Shown here one piece after another: positions 17,601 through 26,855 of a DNA stretch of 52,938 nt; the stretch's first letter is position 1, and every line of letters begins with the position of its first letter. Below the pieces are notes generated by a model. That model did no database searches and had not been told where the DNA came from. It saw only the letters and a list, made by a program, of their open reading frames with translations. The translations under genes and the position numbers were made by a program. Source of the DNA: Patescibacteria group bacterium (GTDB taxonomy: Bacteria > Patescibacteriota > Patescibacteriia > Magasanikbacterales > GWA2-37-8); NCBI GenBank assembly GCA_028705565.1, contig JAQWDH010000007.1:1-52938 (forward strand), read 5' to 3'.

Positions 17601-19025
17601 TTGAACAGTGTTTAAATAAAGCCGCTGTTTTATCATTTCTATTTCTTGTTTGAGTTTTAAATTTTCTTCAATTGATTTGTTTATTTTTTTGTAAGCGTGC
17701 AGAGCGGTTGTATGGTCGCGGTTGTTAAGCTCGTTGCCTATGTCGGGAAAAGACATATTTAATTCTTCCCTCATTAAAAACATTATTATCTGGCGCGGGT
17801 TGCAAATTTTTTTCTCTCTGCTTTTACTGAGTATTTCCGTGGAGGTGATTTCGTAAAATTCGCTTACTTCTTCAATCACTTTTCGTGTCGTCAAAGAGCT
17901 TCGCATGGAAGTCGCGCGAGCGTTGGACAGAAGCGATTTTACGGATTCCACTGTTGGGACGATATTTTTTAGCTGATGGTAAACGATGATTTTGTTAAGA
18001 GCCCCTTCCAGTTCGCGAATGTTATTTTGCACGATAACGGCGATGTTTTGCAAAATTTCCGAAGGCAACGGGAAGTTTTTTTCCTCGCTTTTTTGTTTTA
18101 AAATGGCGATTCTTGTCTCCAAATCCGGCGCGCCGACATCAGCTATCATTCCCCACTCAAAACGGGACTTCAAACGGTCTTCCAATGTTGGAATCGCTTT
18201 CGGCGGGCGGTCAGAGGTGAGCACTATTTGTTTGTTTTGTTGGTGAAGTTCGTTAAATGTGTGAAAGAACGATTCTTGAGTCCCATCTTTGCCGGAAATA
18301 AATTGGATATCATCTATTAAGAGCAAATCCACATTGCGATATCGGTTTTGAAATTCTTTTGCCTGACCCCCTCGCACAAGAGAAATAAAATCATTGCAAA
18401 ATGTCTCTGTCGTGACATAAAGAATACGGGTGCCCGGGTTGTTTTTTAAAATTTGATTTCCGATGGCATGGAGAAGGTGTGTTTTTCCCAAACCCACGCC
18501 GCCATAAATAAACAGAGGATTATAACTTACGCCGGGTTTGGCGGCGACTGCCTGCGAAGCCGCAAAAGCAAGTTCCGAGCAAGGACCTACGATAAAAGTT
18601 TCAAATGTATAATTCGGATTTAAACCGCGCGCGTTTGTTGAAGCCGGCGCGTAAGCGGGTGTTTGATCTACTGAATAGGTTTGACTGTTTTCGGATTCAT
18701 TAATCTCAATTGTTAATTCTTTTTGTTCATCCGGTTTTTGAGTATTCTCTTTTTCAATTTCAATTGAGAGATTTTTTATATTTGATATTTTATACTCCAA
18801 TTTTTTTATCGGCTTGCTTGTGATTCTTTCCAATGATTTAATAATGGTTTGATGATATTTTTTTTCCAAATAAGCCTGAGTAAAATTATTCGGCACGCAC
18901 AAAAGTACCTCGTTTTCCTGGTAATTTATAATGCCGGTGTTTTTAAACCAAGTGATGAAATTCGGTTTGGAAATTAAAAGCTCCAATTCACCTAAAACGG
19001 ACTGCCAGATTTCTTGAGTATTCAT
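17598..19025 (-). CDS. dnaA: Chromosomal replication initiator DnaA
   Basis: 475 residues. Domain I (1-80), a low-complexity linker (90-135), then AAA+ domain III with Walker A GGVGLGKTH (175-183) and Walker B LLLIDDIQF (about 234-242). C-terminal domain IV has the DnaA-box-binding signature NNRDHTTALHAYKKI. All key residues are present. It binds TTATCCACA boxes and unwinds the origin. A likely promoter on the minus strand is the extended -10 TGC-TACAAT (19074-19066). DnaA-box-like sequence TGTGGAAAA upstream (19135-19143) could allow autoregulation. Confidence 0.98.
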   Translation of the reverse strand: MNTQEIWQSVLGELELLISKPNFITWFKNTGIINYQENEVLLCVPNNFTQAYLEKKYHQTIIKSLERITSKPIKKLEYKISNIKNLSIEIEKENTQKPDEQKELTIEINESENSQTYSVDQTPAYAPASTNARGLNPNYTFETFIVGPCSELAFAASQAVAAKPGVSYNPLFIYGGVGLGKTHLLHAIGNQILKNNPGTRILYVTTETFCNDFISLVRGGQAKEFQNRYRNVDLLLIDDIQFISGKDGTQESFFHTFNELHQQNKQIVLTSDRPPKAIPTLEDRLKSRFEWGMIADVGAPDLETRIAILKQKSEEKNFPLPSEILQNIAVIVQNNIRELEGALNKIIVYHQLKNIVPTVESVKSLLSNARATSMRSSLTTRKVIEEVSEFYEITSTEILSKSREKKICNPRQIIMFLMREELNMSFPDIGNELNNRDHTTALHAYKKINKSIEENLKLKQEIEMIKQRLYLNTVQ

Positions 19026-19406
19026 ATGAAAGCGTAAAACAAAATATATTAAAAAGGGTAGTTAAATTGTAGCACAGATTTTTTGAATAAAAAATCATTC
19101 AATCCGGTCAAAAGTTAATAGGTATTGGAAAACCTGTGGAAAACCATGTTGGCATCTTATATTTTTTAAATTTTTTGTCAACACAGTGTAGTCCAAACTG
19201 TTCGTCAAGACTACACGGGACTGTCGCCGAATGAATGATTTTCGTTATTCGGCGATAGTCCTAAAATGCGGTTGTCTTGGATCCCCGCTTGCGCGAGGAT
19301 GACAAACACATTTGGCGACAATCTCTATAAAGGGACGGGCGTCCCATTGACTTTTTTAAAAATAAGGAGTAATATAACAATTGTCATTTAATTTTAACAT
19401 TTTATT
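19026..19406. other. dnaA-rpmH divergent intergenic region with inverted repeats
   Basis: No gene. From left: dnaA promoter (19066-19074), DnaA-box-like TGTGGAAAA (19135-19143), inverted repeat GTGTAGTC / GACTACAC (19186-19193 / 19209-19216), a 14-bp inverted repeat GACTGTCGCCGAAT / ATTCGGCGATAGTC (19219-19232 / 19247-19260, one G-T pair), a GGATCCCCGC...GAGGATGACAA repeat (about 19276-19307), a GGGACG-GGC-GTCCC hairpin (19332-19345) and the rpmH promoter TTGACT-N17-TAATAT (19347-19375). Confidence 0.65.
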
Positions 19407-19583
19407 ATGCCAAAAAGAACATATCAACCAAAAAAGAGAAAAAGAGCTAAATCTCACGGGTTTCGTAAAAGAATGAAAACAAAAGCCGGCCGCACCGTTT
19501 TAGCGCGCAGACGCGCCAAAGGCAGAAAGAAATTGTCGGTTTCAGACGAAAGGAAAGGCAAGAGATTGAGAAAAACAAGATAA
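19407..19583 (+). CDS. rpmH: Ribosomal protein bL34
   Basis: 58 residues: [20 protein letters not shown], then [20 protein letters not shown] and KKLSV, the full bL34 consensus. Usual length is about 44-46; this copy adds a basic tail [13 protein letters not shown] of about 13 residues. It binds 23S rRNA in the large subunit. The order rpmH-rnpA-yidD next to dnaA is the classic bacterial origin arrangement. A terminator lies just after the stop, so rnpA may need its own promoter (TATAAT at 19622). Confidence 0.96.
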   Translation: MPKRTYQPKKRKRAKSHGFRKRMKTKAGRTVLARRRAKGRKKLSVSDERKGKRLRKTR

Positions 19584-19588
19584 AAACA

Positions 19589-19619
19589 AAACCCGCCTGA
19601 GCAATTATGGCGGGTTTTT
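19589..19619 (+). terminator. Terminator after rpmH
   Basis: AACCCGCC / GGCGGGTT stem with an 11-nt loop, ending in TTTTT. Stands between rpmH and rnpA. Confidence 0.85.
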
Positions 19620-19635
19620 GATATAATATTAAAAT

Positions 19636-20031
19636 ATGTTGCCAAAAGAAAATCGTTTAGCTAAAATCAGGGATTTTAATTTGGTTATAAAACATGGCCG
19701 TTGGGCGAATGGCGCTTTTTTGGACATAAAATATGTTGAGTTAGCTAAAATTCAAACTTATTTTCCTAAAAAAATTGATTTGGAAAGTTTTAAAAAACAG
19801 CTTAAATTAGCCTTTTCAGTCGGTTTAAAAGTTTCAAAAAGCGCGGTAAAACGCAACCGTGTCCGTCGTCAAATGCGAGAGGTGGTTCGTCTCCTAATAA
19901 AGGAGGGGAAAATAAAAGAAGGGTATTATGTTTTGTTCACTGCCAAGCCGGATGTTTTAACAAAAGATTTCGCTGAAATAAGCCAAGAAATGAACTTATT
20001 ATTAAACAAAGCAAAAATAATAAAATTATGA
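19636..20031 (+). CDS. rnpA: Ribonuclease P protein component
   Basis: 131 residues. Opens LPKENRLAKIRDFNLVIKHG as in the family, with the RNR signature KRNRVRRQMREVVR (about 75-88) that contacts RNase P RNA. The central insertion (about 35-55) makes it slightly longer than average. It helps RNase P RNA remove 5' leaders of precursor tRNAs. Its stop overlaps the yidD start by 4 bp (ATGA), so translation is coupled. No RNase P RNA gene was seen in this window. Confidence 0.95.
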   Translation: MLPKENRLAKIRDFNLVIKHGRWANGAFLDIKYVELAKIQTYFPKKIDLESFKKQLKLAFSVGLKVSKSAVKRNRVRRQMREVVRLLIKEGKIKEGYYVLFTAKPDVLTKDFAEISQEMNLLLNKAKIIKL

Positions 20032-20288
20032 AATTAAAACTGATTTTTGCTTTACCTTCGCTTGTCTTATCTTTTTTTATTCGTATTTACCAATGTATGA
20101 TATCTCCGGACCATAGTTTTATCGGCCGGATTTTTTATCCGTTCGGATGCTGCAAATTTTATCCTTCATGCAGTGAATACGGATATCAATCAATAAAAAA
20201 ATACGGCCTTTTGAAAGGGTCGTTAAAAACAATTTGGCGCGTTTTACGATGTAATCCGTGGAACAAAGGAGGAGTTGACGCGCCTTAA
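20028..20288 (+). CDS. yidD: Membrane protein insertion efficiency factor YidD
   Basis: 86 residues. Hydrophobic/amphipathic N-terminus (LSFFIRIYQCMISP), then CCKFYPSCSEYGYQSIKKYG and LRCNPWNKGGVD, the YidD (UPF0161) core with conserved cysteines. YidD aids YidC-dependent insertion of membrane proteins. In most genomes yidC follows directly; here the next gene is on the other strand, so yidC must lie elsewhere. The 3' ends of yidD and the phosphatase gene overlap by 4 bp. Confidence 0.95.
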   Translation: MKLKLIFALPSLVLSFFIRIYQCMISPDHSFIGRIFYPFGCCKFYPSCSEYGYQSIKKYGLLKGSLKTIWRVLRCNPWNKGGVDAP

Positions 20289-21049
20289 ACCAAGTTTAAA
20301 AGTTTTTTGTGAATCAATCCGTTGCTGGCGATAAGTGTTGAATCGCTGATTTTCCATTCTTCGCCTTTAAAGTTAGTGACTTTTCCTCCGGCCGAGCGAA
20401 CGAGCGCGATGCCGGCCAAAACATCCCAAGGATGAATTTCCGTAAGCGCACACCCATCGGCGCGGCCGCACGCTACCGAAGAAAGTTCAAGTCCGGCGGA
20501 AGCGAATATACGCGCGTGAATTTTTATGTTTTCAATTTTTTTAATAATTAAGGACAGGCGTTTTTTTCCTTTCGGCGAATGGCCGCCGCAAAACAAAATC
20601 ATAAGGTGAGTGTCAGTCGGTTTTCTTTTGGAGACCGTTATTTTTTTTCCGTTTAAAAAAGCCGCGCTGTTTTTTTTCGCCCAAAAAATTTCATCGGCCA
20701 TTGGAACGCCCACCACTCCGGATTCAACATCGTTATTTTTTGTCCGCGCGAGACAAACCGAGAAGTCGCGCAAACCGAACGCAAAATTTGTTGTTCCGTC
20801 CAAAGGGTCTATATACCACGCGTCGGGAGCGGTTTTATTTTGTTTATTTTCTTCGCTGATGATTTTTTCTTTTGGAAAATATTTTTTAAGTTTCTTGATG
20901 ATTAAATCGTTCGCCGCGATATCAACATCTGTGGTAATTTCATTATTTTTTTTCAAACGCGCGGCAGGAACGCCGAAGACGCGATATTTTTTTACAAGGA
21001 ATTTATTGGCTTGATTGATTATTTTTATGGCTGTTTCAAGTTGCGTCAT
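20285..21049 (-). CDS. Inositol-monophosphatase family phosphatase (IMPase/CysQ/FIG-like)
   Basis: 254 residues. Metal-binding motifs of the family are intact: Glu66/Glu67 in IISEEN, DPLDGTTN (81-88) and the late HPWDVLAG motif with its Asp. Members dephosphorylate myo-inositol-1-phosphate, PAP (CysQ) or fructose-1,6-bisphosphate, using two or three Mg2+ ions. The substrate cannot be told from sequence here. The start ATG overlaps the stop of the endonuclease IV gene by 4 bp, so the two are likely translated together; trigger factor, endonuclease IV and this gene form one minus-strand run. Confidence 0.9.
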   Translation of the reverse strand: MTQLETAIKIINQANKFLVKKYRVFGVPAARLKKNNEITTDVDIAANDLIIKKLKKYFPKEKIISEENKQNKTAPDAWYIDPLDGTTNFAFGLRDFSVCLARTKNNDVESGVVGVPMADEIFWAKKNSAAFLNGKKITVSKRKPTDTHLMILFCGGHSPKGKKRLSLIIKKIENIKIHARIFASAGLELSSVACGRADGCALTEIHPWDVLAGIALVRSAGGKVTNFKGEEWKISDSTLIASNGLIHKKLLNLV

Positions 21050-21885
21050 AATGATTTTCTGATATTTTTTAATTTTTTCAAATCATTTTTTACTTTTTCA
21101 CTCTCAGTTTCCAAAATGAAATTTATATCCGGCAATTTTTTCGCGGACAACAAATTTTTAAATCCAGCGAGGCCGATGAGACCTTCGCCGAGATGCGCGT
21201 GGCGGTCGCGGCGCGAGCCGAGTTCGGTAAGCGAATCACTGCAGTGCGAAAGTTTTAATTTTTGCAATCCGATAGTTTGATTAAACGCGTCCAGAGTTTT
21301 TTCTACCGCTTTTGGCGTTCGTATATCATATCCGGAGGCAAAACCATGCTGTGTGTCATAACAAACGCCAAGGTTGTATTTTTTGAGTTTCGGGTGGTTG
21401 ATTATTTCCGCTATTTCTTCAAAAGTGTCGCCGATAATTTCTCCCGCGCCGGCTGAAATTTCAATCAGGAACTTGGTTTTGCCAACATATCCGTTTAAAA
21501 CTTTTTCCAAAGAATCCGCGAGGCGGATAAATCCGATTTCTTTGCCGGAATCTTTATAACTGCCGAGATGCGTCATGATATATTTCGCTCCGAGCATTGA
21601 GGCGCGTTCAAGTTCTTCACGGACGACTTTTATTGAAGCGTAAACAATTTTTTTATTAGCCGAAGCGAAGTTTATAAAATACGGAGTGTGGACATACCAT
21701 TCTTTTTGTTCGGCTTTTTCGCAATTTGTTTTGAATTCTTCGGCGATTTTTTTATCGCAAGGAGGAACCCATCCGCCTTGCGGAGAACGAGTAAAAAATT
21801 GAAAAACTTCGCAGCCGATTTCGGCAGCGTTAAGAGGAGCGTTAGGCAGCCCTCCGGCAATTGAAACATGGGCCCCGAATAGCAT
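21046..21885 (-). CDS. nfo: Endonuclease IV (AP endonuclease family 2)
   Basis: 279 residues from the ATG that gives the family start MLFGAHVSIAGG. A GTG at 21936 preceded by AAGGTGA would add 17 residues overlapping the end of trigger factor; the family alignment favours the shorter form. Zn-ligand motifs are seen: THLGSYKD, the family Glu (LIEISAGAGE), YDTQHGFASGYD, LSHCSDS and RRDRHAHLGEGLIG. The enzyme cuts 5' to abasic sites in base-excision repair. It is a TIM barrel with three Zn ions in known structures. All ligands appear intact. Confidence 0.95.
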   Translation of the reverse strand: MLFGAHVSIAGGLPNAPLNAAEIGCEVFQFFTRSPQGGWVPPCDKKIAEEFKTNCEKAEQKEWYVHTPYFINFASANKKIVYASIKVVREELERASMLGAKYIMTHLGSYKDSGKEIGFIRLADSLEKVLNGYVGKTKFLIEISAGAGEIIGDTFEEIAEIINHPKLKKYNLGVCYDTQHGFASGYDIRTPKAVEKTLDAFNQTIGLQKLKLSHCSDSLTELGSRRDRHAHLGEGLIGLAGFKNLLSAKKLPDINFILETESEKVKNDLKKLKNIRKSL

Positions 21886-21899
21886 ATTTGAGATTTTAA

Positions 21900-23189
21900 T
21901 TATTTGTTTTGGCCGCAAATTTTCGTTTTTAGCCACGCTATCACCTTTCTATTTTGAACAGTGGAAGCGATAGTGTCAATCACTTCCGGCCGTTTGAGAT
22001 TTTCTTCAACCGTTTTGTCGCCCGCGTAAGAAGTTTTTATCAGTTCAATTTCTTTGTCCAAATCAGCTTTTTCAACTTTAATATTATTATCCAGAGCCAC
22101 TTGGCGGGAAACCAACGCGGCTTTTACTCTTTTATCGGCTTGCGCCGCGAAGTCGTCAAAAATTTCTTTTTCCGTTTTTTTGATATCTGTCAGATATTTT
22201 TCAATTGTGATGCCGCGTTGCTCTAAATCGTGTTTCAATTCGTGAAACATTTTTTGTTTTTCATAATCAATGAGCGAATCCGGAATTACTTCAAATTCGC
22301 TACCAGCGACTATTTTTTCCAGCATTTCAATTTCAACCCGTTGGTCTTCGCGCGTTTCTTTTTCTTTTGTGAGGTTTTCGGCAATTCTTTCTTTTAATTT
22401 ATCCGCGTTTTCCTGTCCGAGAGTTTTGGCAAACTCGTCGTTCACTTCCGGATATTCAATTTTATAAACATCCTTAACATTTGTTTTTAAATCAATATCC
22501 CGCCCGGCTAAATGTTTTTGGTAATGTTCTTTTGGAAATTTTAAAGTAAATTCTTTTGTGTCGCCTTTTTTGAGCCCGACAAGCTGTTCGGCCATGCCAG
22601 GGATGTAGTTCGGCTCGTTCAGATAAACCTGATGGTTTTTTGCCTGCCCGCCTTCAACAGGAACTTTATCCAAGAACATATCCAAATCAATCACGATTTT
22701 GTCTTCTTTTTCCGCGGTTCCGTTTTTTAAAATTTCTTTGGCTTGCATTTTACGAAGATTTTGAACAACATCTTCTGTTTCTTTATCCGTAGTTTTTTGC
22801 GTTTTTATTTCAATTTTGATTTTATTCAAATCGCAAAGTTTAATTTTTGGCATCAAACTCGCCACGGCCTTAAAAACAAAATCATTGCCCGGCGCGATTT
22901 TTTCAATCGTGATTTGAGGCGTCCCAACGGTTTCCAAGTTTTCTTTTTTAATGACGGCAAACAAATTTTTTTCCACGATTGACTGCATCGCTTCTTCAAA
23001 AATTTTTATTTCGCCGACTTGTTCTTTGACAATATTGTAAGGCGCTTTGCCCTGTCTGAATCCTTTAATTGACGCTCGGTCGGAAATGCGCGCGGCGGCT
23101 TTTTCCAAATCGTCTTTATAATCCGCCGGTTCCACGAAAATGTTTAATTCCACTTGCGCTTTGCCGAGTTTTTTTATTTCATGTTTCAT
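21900..23189 (-). CDS. tig: Trigger factor (ribosome-associated chaperone/PPIase)
   Basis: 429 residues. N-terminal ribosome-binding domain with the signature IKGFRQGKAPYNIV (the loop G-F-R-x-G-K-x-P that docks at uL23), a central FKBP-like PPIase domain (about 150-245, EDKIVIDLDMF ... FTLKFPKEHYQ), and the helical C-terminal domain. It folds nascent chains at the ribosome exit. First gene of the three-gene minus-strand run. AATTCAT heptamers (23203-23219) lie 14 bp upstream of its ATG, in place of a recognisable SD. Confidence 0.95.
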   Translation of the reverse strand: MKHEIKKLGKAQVELNIFVEPADYKDDLEKAAARISDRASIKGFRQGKAPYNIVKEQVGEIKIFEEAMQSIVEKNLFAVIKKENLETVGTPQITIEKIAPGNDFVFKAVASLMPKIKLCDLNKIKIEIKTQKTTDKETEDVVQNLRKMQAKEILKNGTAEKEDKIVIDLDMFLDKVPVEGGQAKNHQVYLNEPNYIPGMAEQLVGLKKGDTKEFTLKFPKEHYQKHLAGRDIDLKTNVKDVYKIEYPEVNDEFAKTLGQENADKLKERIAENLTKEKETREDQRVEIEMLEKIVAGSEFEVIPDSLIDYEKQKMFHELKHDLEQRGITIEKYLTDIKKTEKEIFDDFAAQADKRVKAALVSRQVALDNNIKVEKADLDKEIELIKTSYAGDKTVEENLKRPEVIDTIASTVQNRKVIAWLKTKICGQNK

Positions 23190-23202
23190 AAAGTGTATAA
23201 CG

Positions 23203-23219
23203 AATTATGAATTATGAAT
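23203..23219. repeat. AATTCAT heptamers upstream of trigger factor
   Basis: AATTATGAATTATGAAT on the plus strand, i.e. ATTCATA repeats read on the minus strand, 14 bp before the tig ATG. Confidence 0.7.
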
Positions 23220-23257
23220 ATTATTACCCCGAAGAATGAGATAACAAGTGTTTAATT

Positions 23258-23318
23258 GTCATCCCGATCCGCCCGGGGCGGAGAGCCTGCCTGCCGGTAG
23301 GCAGGGGATCTCTGTCCG
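23258..23318. repeat. CAGAGATCCC-type palindromic repeat
   Basis: Inverted copy, TGTCATCCCG ... GGGATCTCTGTCC, with two nested palindromes: CCGCCC-GGGGCGG and GCCTGCCTGCCGGTAGGCAGG. Lies between the stop of hppA and the tig start. Confidence 0.85.
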
Positions 23319-23326
23319 GTTGTAAT

Positions 23327-25312
23327 TTATTTCAACAATAATCCTACAATCAACAATGCCACAATGTTTACAACTTTAATCATCGGGTTGATTGCCGGCC
23401 CAGCAGTATCTTTGTATGGGTCGCCGACAGTGTCGCCTGTCACGGCCGCTTGATGCGCGAATGAACCTTTTCCGCCATAATTTCCATTTTCAATATATTT
23501 TTTAGCGTTGTCCCACGCGCCTCCGCCGGTTGTCATTGAAATGGCGACAAAAACTCCTGTAATGATAGTGCCAAGCAAAAGCCCGCCCAATGCCTCAACG
23601 CCCAAAAACCAACCGACAAAAATTGGCGTGATTATCGGTATCAAAGCCGGTAAAATCATTTGTCCGAGCGCGCCTTTAGTGACTATATCAACAGCCTTTC
23701 CATAATCCGGTTTGGCTGAGCGTTCCATTATGCCTGGAATTTCACGAAATTGGCGTCGCACTTCTTCAACCACCTTGCCGGCTACCTTGCCGACAGATTC
23801 CATTAAATTGGCGCCGAAAAGATAAGGTAAAAGTCCTCCGATAAAAAGTCCGGCCAAAACTTTCGGTTCATTTATTAAAAATTTTACCGAATCAGGAAGT
23901 TTGTGCGTGTAGTCGGCGAATAATACGAGTGAAGCCAATGCCGCGCTTGCGATTGCGTAACCTTTTGTCACCGCCTTGGTTGTGTTGCCAACCGCGTCCA
24001 ACGGGTCAGTGATATTTCTAACGCTTTCAGGTAGTTCGCTCATTTCAGCGATACCTCCGGCATTGTCCGTAATTGGACCATAAGCGTCAATCGTGACAAT
24101 TATACCTGTTAAAGAAAGCATACTAACGGCCGCTATGGCTATTCCGAAAAGTCCTGCCAATGAATAGCTTATTAAAATCGCGGCTACAATAAAAATAACA
24201 GGCATAGCCGTGGAGCGCATTGATAACGCAAGGCCGGAGATTATGTTTGTGGCATGTCCGGTTTCACTGGCTTTAGACAGCTTTTTAACCGGATTATATT
24301 TAGTGGAAGTATAATATTCCGTAATCAAAACCATTGCCGCGGTTAAAGCCAAACCGACAACAGTCGTAAGAAAGATATTATTGGCGGATATTCCTTCCAA
24401 ATTATTCATCAACCAGCGAGTGGCGAAATAAAAGCCAATTAAAGCGAGGGCTCCTGACGCGGCGAGTCCTTTATACAAAGCGTTCATTATGTTTAAACTT
24501 TTACCCAAACGAATGGCAAATGTTCCCAAAACGGAAGCGATGATTGATATTCCTCCCAAAATCAACGGATAAACAATAGCTTTTTCATTTCCGACAAAAA
24601 GCAAACTGGCGAGAACCATTGTCGCGATTGCCGTTACGGCGTAAGTTTCAAAAAGGTCGGCCGCCATGCCGGCGCAGTCGCCGACATTGTCCCCCACATT
24701 ATCCGCGATAACCGCGGGATTGCGCGGGTCGTCTTCTGGAATTCCTTTTTCCACTTTGCCCACCAAGTCCGCTCCGACATCAGCGGCTTTGGTAAATATG
24801 CCTCCGCCGATTCTCGCGAACACGGAAATCAAACTGCCGCCAAAACCCAAACCGATTAAAGCGGAAACATCTTTTGTAATAAAATAAAATCCGGAAACGC
24901 CCAAAAGTCCAAGTCCGGCAACCAAAAGCCCGGTGATGGAGCCGCCTTTTACAGCCACATTTAACGCTTCTTTCAAACCTGTCTTGGCGGCTTCCGCTGT
25001 TCTTATGTTGGCTCGCACAGATATGCTCATGCCAATCGCGCCGGCCAATCCGGACAGAATCGCGCCGAGAAGAAATCCGAGAGCTGTCATCCAATCAACA
25101 AATAATCCAATCAAAATAAAAACAATCAAGGCCACGATTGCTATGGTTTTATATTGCCGTTTAAGATAAGCCTTTGCTCCTTCTTGAATCGCTTTTGCGA
25201 TTGCCTTCATACGGTCGTCGCCGGAAGGTTGTTTGTTAATCCAAACGATAAGAGCCACGCCATATGCCACGGCTATTAAAGCCGGCAGTATGGAAAATAA
25301 AAATATCTGCAT
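23327..25312 (-). CDS. hppA: Membrane-bound H+-translocating pyrophosphatase, K+-independent type
   Basis: 661 residues, about 16 TM helices. Pyrophosphate-binding motifs: [20 protein letters not shown], then [25 protein letters not shown], and near the C-terminus [16 protein letters not shown]. The stretch [13 protein letters not shown] (about 440) carries Lys and Thr at the positions that separate K+-independent from K+-dependent enzymes (which have Ala and Gly/Ala there). It couples PPi hydrolysis to outward H+ pumping, giving a proton gradient without a respiratory chain, which suits a fermentative reduced organism. Monocistronic as seen. Confidence 0.95.
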   Translation of the reverse strand: MQIFLFSILPALIAVAYGVALIVWINKQPSGDDRMKAIAKAIQEGAKAYLKRQYKTIAIVALIVFILIGLFVDWMTALGFLLGAILSGLAGAIGMSISVRANIRTAEAAKTGLKEALNVAVKGGSITGLLVAGLGLLGVSGFYFITKDVSALIGLGFGGSLISVFARIGGGIFTKAADVGADLVGKVEKGIPEDDPRNPAVIADNVGDNVGDCAGMAADLFETYAVTAIATMVLASLLFVGNEKAIVYPLILGGISIIASVLGTFAIRLGKSLNIMNALYKGLAASGALALIGFYFATRWLMNNLEGISANNIFLTTVVGLALTAAMVLITEYYTSTKYNPVKKLSKASETGHATNIISGLALSMRSTAMPVIFIVAAILISYSLAGLFGIAIAAVSMLSLTGIIVTIDAYGPITDNAGGIAEMSELPESVRNITDPLDAVGNTTKAVTKGYAIASAALASLVLFADYTHKLPDSVKFLINEPKVLAGLFIGGLLPYLFGANLMESVGKVAGKVVEEVRRQFREIPGIMERSAKPDYGKAVDIVTKGALGQMILPALIPIITPIFVGWFLGVEALGGLLLGTIITGVFVAISMTTGGGAWDNAKKYIENGNYGGKGSFAHQAAVTGDTVGDPYKDTAGPAINPMIKVVNIVALLIVGLLLK

Positions 25313-25442
25313 ATTTTCCGTTAAAATTAAATTTTAAAAAATTTTTAATCAAATCAGCCACTCGGCCGACTTGCTTTTTTAATGATTATCCTTTATGTAT
25401 ATATCACTATATGCTAAAATAAGCAAATAGTCAATCCAGTGT

Positions 25443-26759
25443 ATGAAATACAATATTTGGCTGAAAATTTTATATTCCCTCATTTATTTGAAACGGGTTT
25501 TAAAATGGGTCGGCGAAAAACTTTTTTCGGTTTTTGGCCGTTTTTTTGGTTTTTTTTGGAAGCTTTACATCCTCGCCGGATATAAAACCGGATATTATTT
25601 AAAAAAAATCGGCGTTGACAGAATAGACGCATTGCTTTTAAAAAGGGATAATTTACAAATTTTGATTTTTATCACATTGCTTTTTTTGGTAATTCCTCAA
25701 TCTACGATTTTTGCAAAAAAAAGAGCTGATTTGGCTGGTCGTAAAACAATAGCTTACGGTCTTACCGGCATGGAAGACGATGCGTCTGTTTTAGAAGAAA
25801 TCACATCTGGGAGTTCGGTGTATGAGCCGACAGCTTACCGTTTACAAGGATTTTTAGGAGCGGAACAGGCGAGCTCCGGCAATGTGTCCTGGCAAGAAAA
25901 TGGATTTTCCGGTCCGGTAGCCGGAGGGTCTTCTTTATATAAACCATTGATTTTTCCCGGTGTTTCATTATCAGGAGGTCGCGTTGAAACCATTGAATAT
26001 GCTGTGGCGGTTGGAGATACATTGAGCGGCATAGCGGCTCGTTTTGGCATAAGCGTCGCCACTATTTTATGGGAAAACAATTTAACTTTAAATTCAAGAA
26101 TAAAACCTGGCGACAAATTGCGTATATTGCCGGTAAGCGGAGTCTCTTACACAGTCAAGAAAGGCGATACTTTGAAAAAAATCGCTTCCACTTACGGGGT
26201 TGTGGCGGAAGACATCGCCAAGTTTAATAAATTAAAAGAGGACGGCAGCAACCTCGCGAAAGGCGAAACTTTAATCATACCCGGAGGCATAAAACCGCAA
26301 CAAAAATCCTACGCAAGCGTTCCAAGCAGTTATGCCGGCGTAAAACAATACGCGGCGCCATCCGCTTCCAAGCAACAGCCGACAAATTCCGGTTTTGTAT
26401 GGCCGGCTGGCGCGAAAATCATAACTCAATATTACGGATGGACGCATCACGGTTTGGACATCGCGGGTCCTTTTGCGACCCCGATTTACGCGGCAAAATC
26501 AGGCACGGTTGAAATTTCACAATGCGGGTGGAACAGCGGGTATGGTTGTTATATCGTGATAAACCACGGTGGAGGAGTCAAAACGCTTTATGGCCACAAT
26601 TCGCGTTTATTGGTTACGCCGGGCGATTATGTTACTACGGGGCAGACCATCTCTTTAATGGGTAATACAGGTAAAGTCCGCGGTGTTACAGGTATACATT
26701 TGCATTTTGAAATTCAAATCAACGGCGCGCGCGTGAATCCGTTGGGATATGTGAGATAA
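25443..26759 (+). CDS. LysM-LysM-M23 peptidoglycan endopeptidase
   Basis: 438 residues. A basic N-terminus and one TM helix (about 71-90) anchor the protein outside the membrane. Two LysM domains follow (about 184-230, VAVGDTLSGIAARFGIS; about 232-280, VKKGDTLKKIASTYGV). The M23 (lysostaphin/NlpD-like) domain spans about 325-438 with Zn-ligand motifs HHGLDIAG and HLHFE, plus YGHNS. All ligands are present, so it is likely an active endopeptidase and not a degenerate activator. It cuts peptidoglycan cross-links in growth or division. The long hydrophobic N-terminal helix before the TM is unusual. Confidence 0.93.
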   Translation: MKYNIWLKILYSLIYLKRVLKWVGEKLFSVFGRFFGFFWKLYILAGYKTGYYLKKIGVDRIDALLLKRDNLQILIFITLLFLVIPQSTIFAKKRADLAGRKTIAYGLTGMEDDASVLEEITSGSSVYEPTAYRLQGFLGAEQASSGNVSWQENGFSGPVAGGSSLYKPLIFPGVSLSGGRVETIEYAVAVGDTLSGIAARFGISVATILWENNLTLNSRIKPGDKLRILPVSGVSYTVKKGDTLKKIASTYGVVAEDIAKFNKLKEDGSNLAKGETLIIPGGIKPQQKSYASVPSSYAGVKQYAAPSASKQQPTNSGFVWPAGAKIITQYYGWTHHGLDIAGPFATPIYAAKSGTVEISQCGWNSGYGCYIVINHGGGVKTLYGHNSRLLVTPGDYVTTGQTISLMGNTGKVRGVTGIHLHFEIQINGARVNPLGYVR

Positions 26760-26760
26760 G

Positions 26761-26775
26761 ATGGACGATGGACAT
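26761..26775. repeat. Two GTCCATC heptamers (minus strand)
   Basis: GATGGACGATGGAC directly after the M23 stop: the inverse complement reads GTCCATC twice. Confidence 0.7.
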
Positions 26776-26826
26776 TAGGGAGGATGTTGTTGCTATTTTT
26801 CAAAAACGAAAATTCAAAAACAAAAC

Positions 26827-26855
26827 TTGACAAAACCTCTAAAATATACTTTAAT
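26827..26855 (+). promoter_or_regulatory. Promoter of the SPFH-like lipoprotein
   Basis: TTGACA (26827-26832), 17 nt, TTTAAT (26850-26855). The -10 region sits in a direct repeat AATATACTTT / AATATACTTT (26843-26863), a possible operator. Confidence 0.6.
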
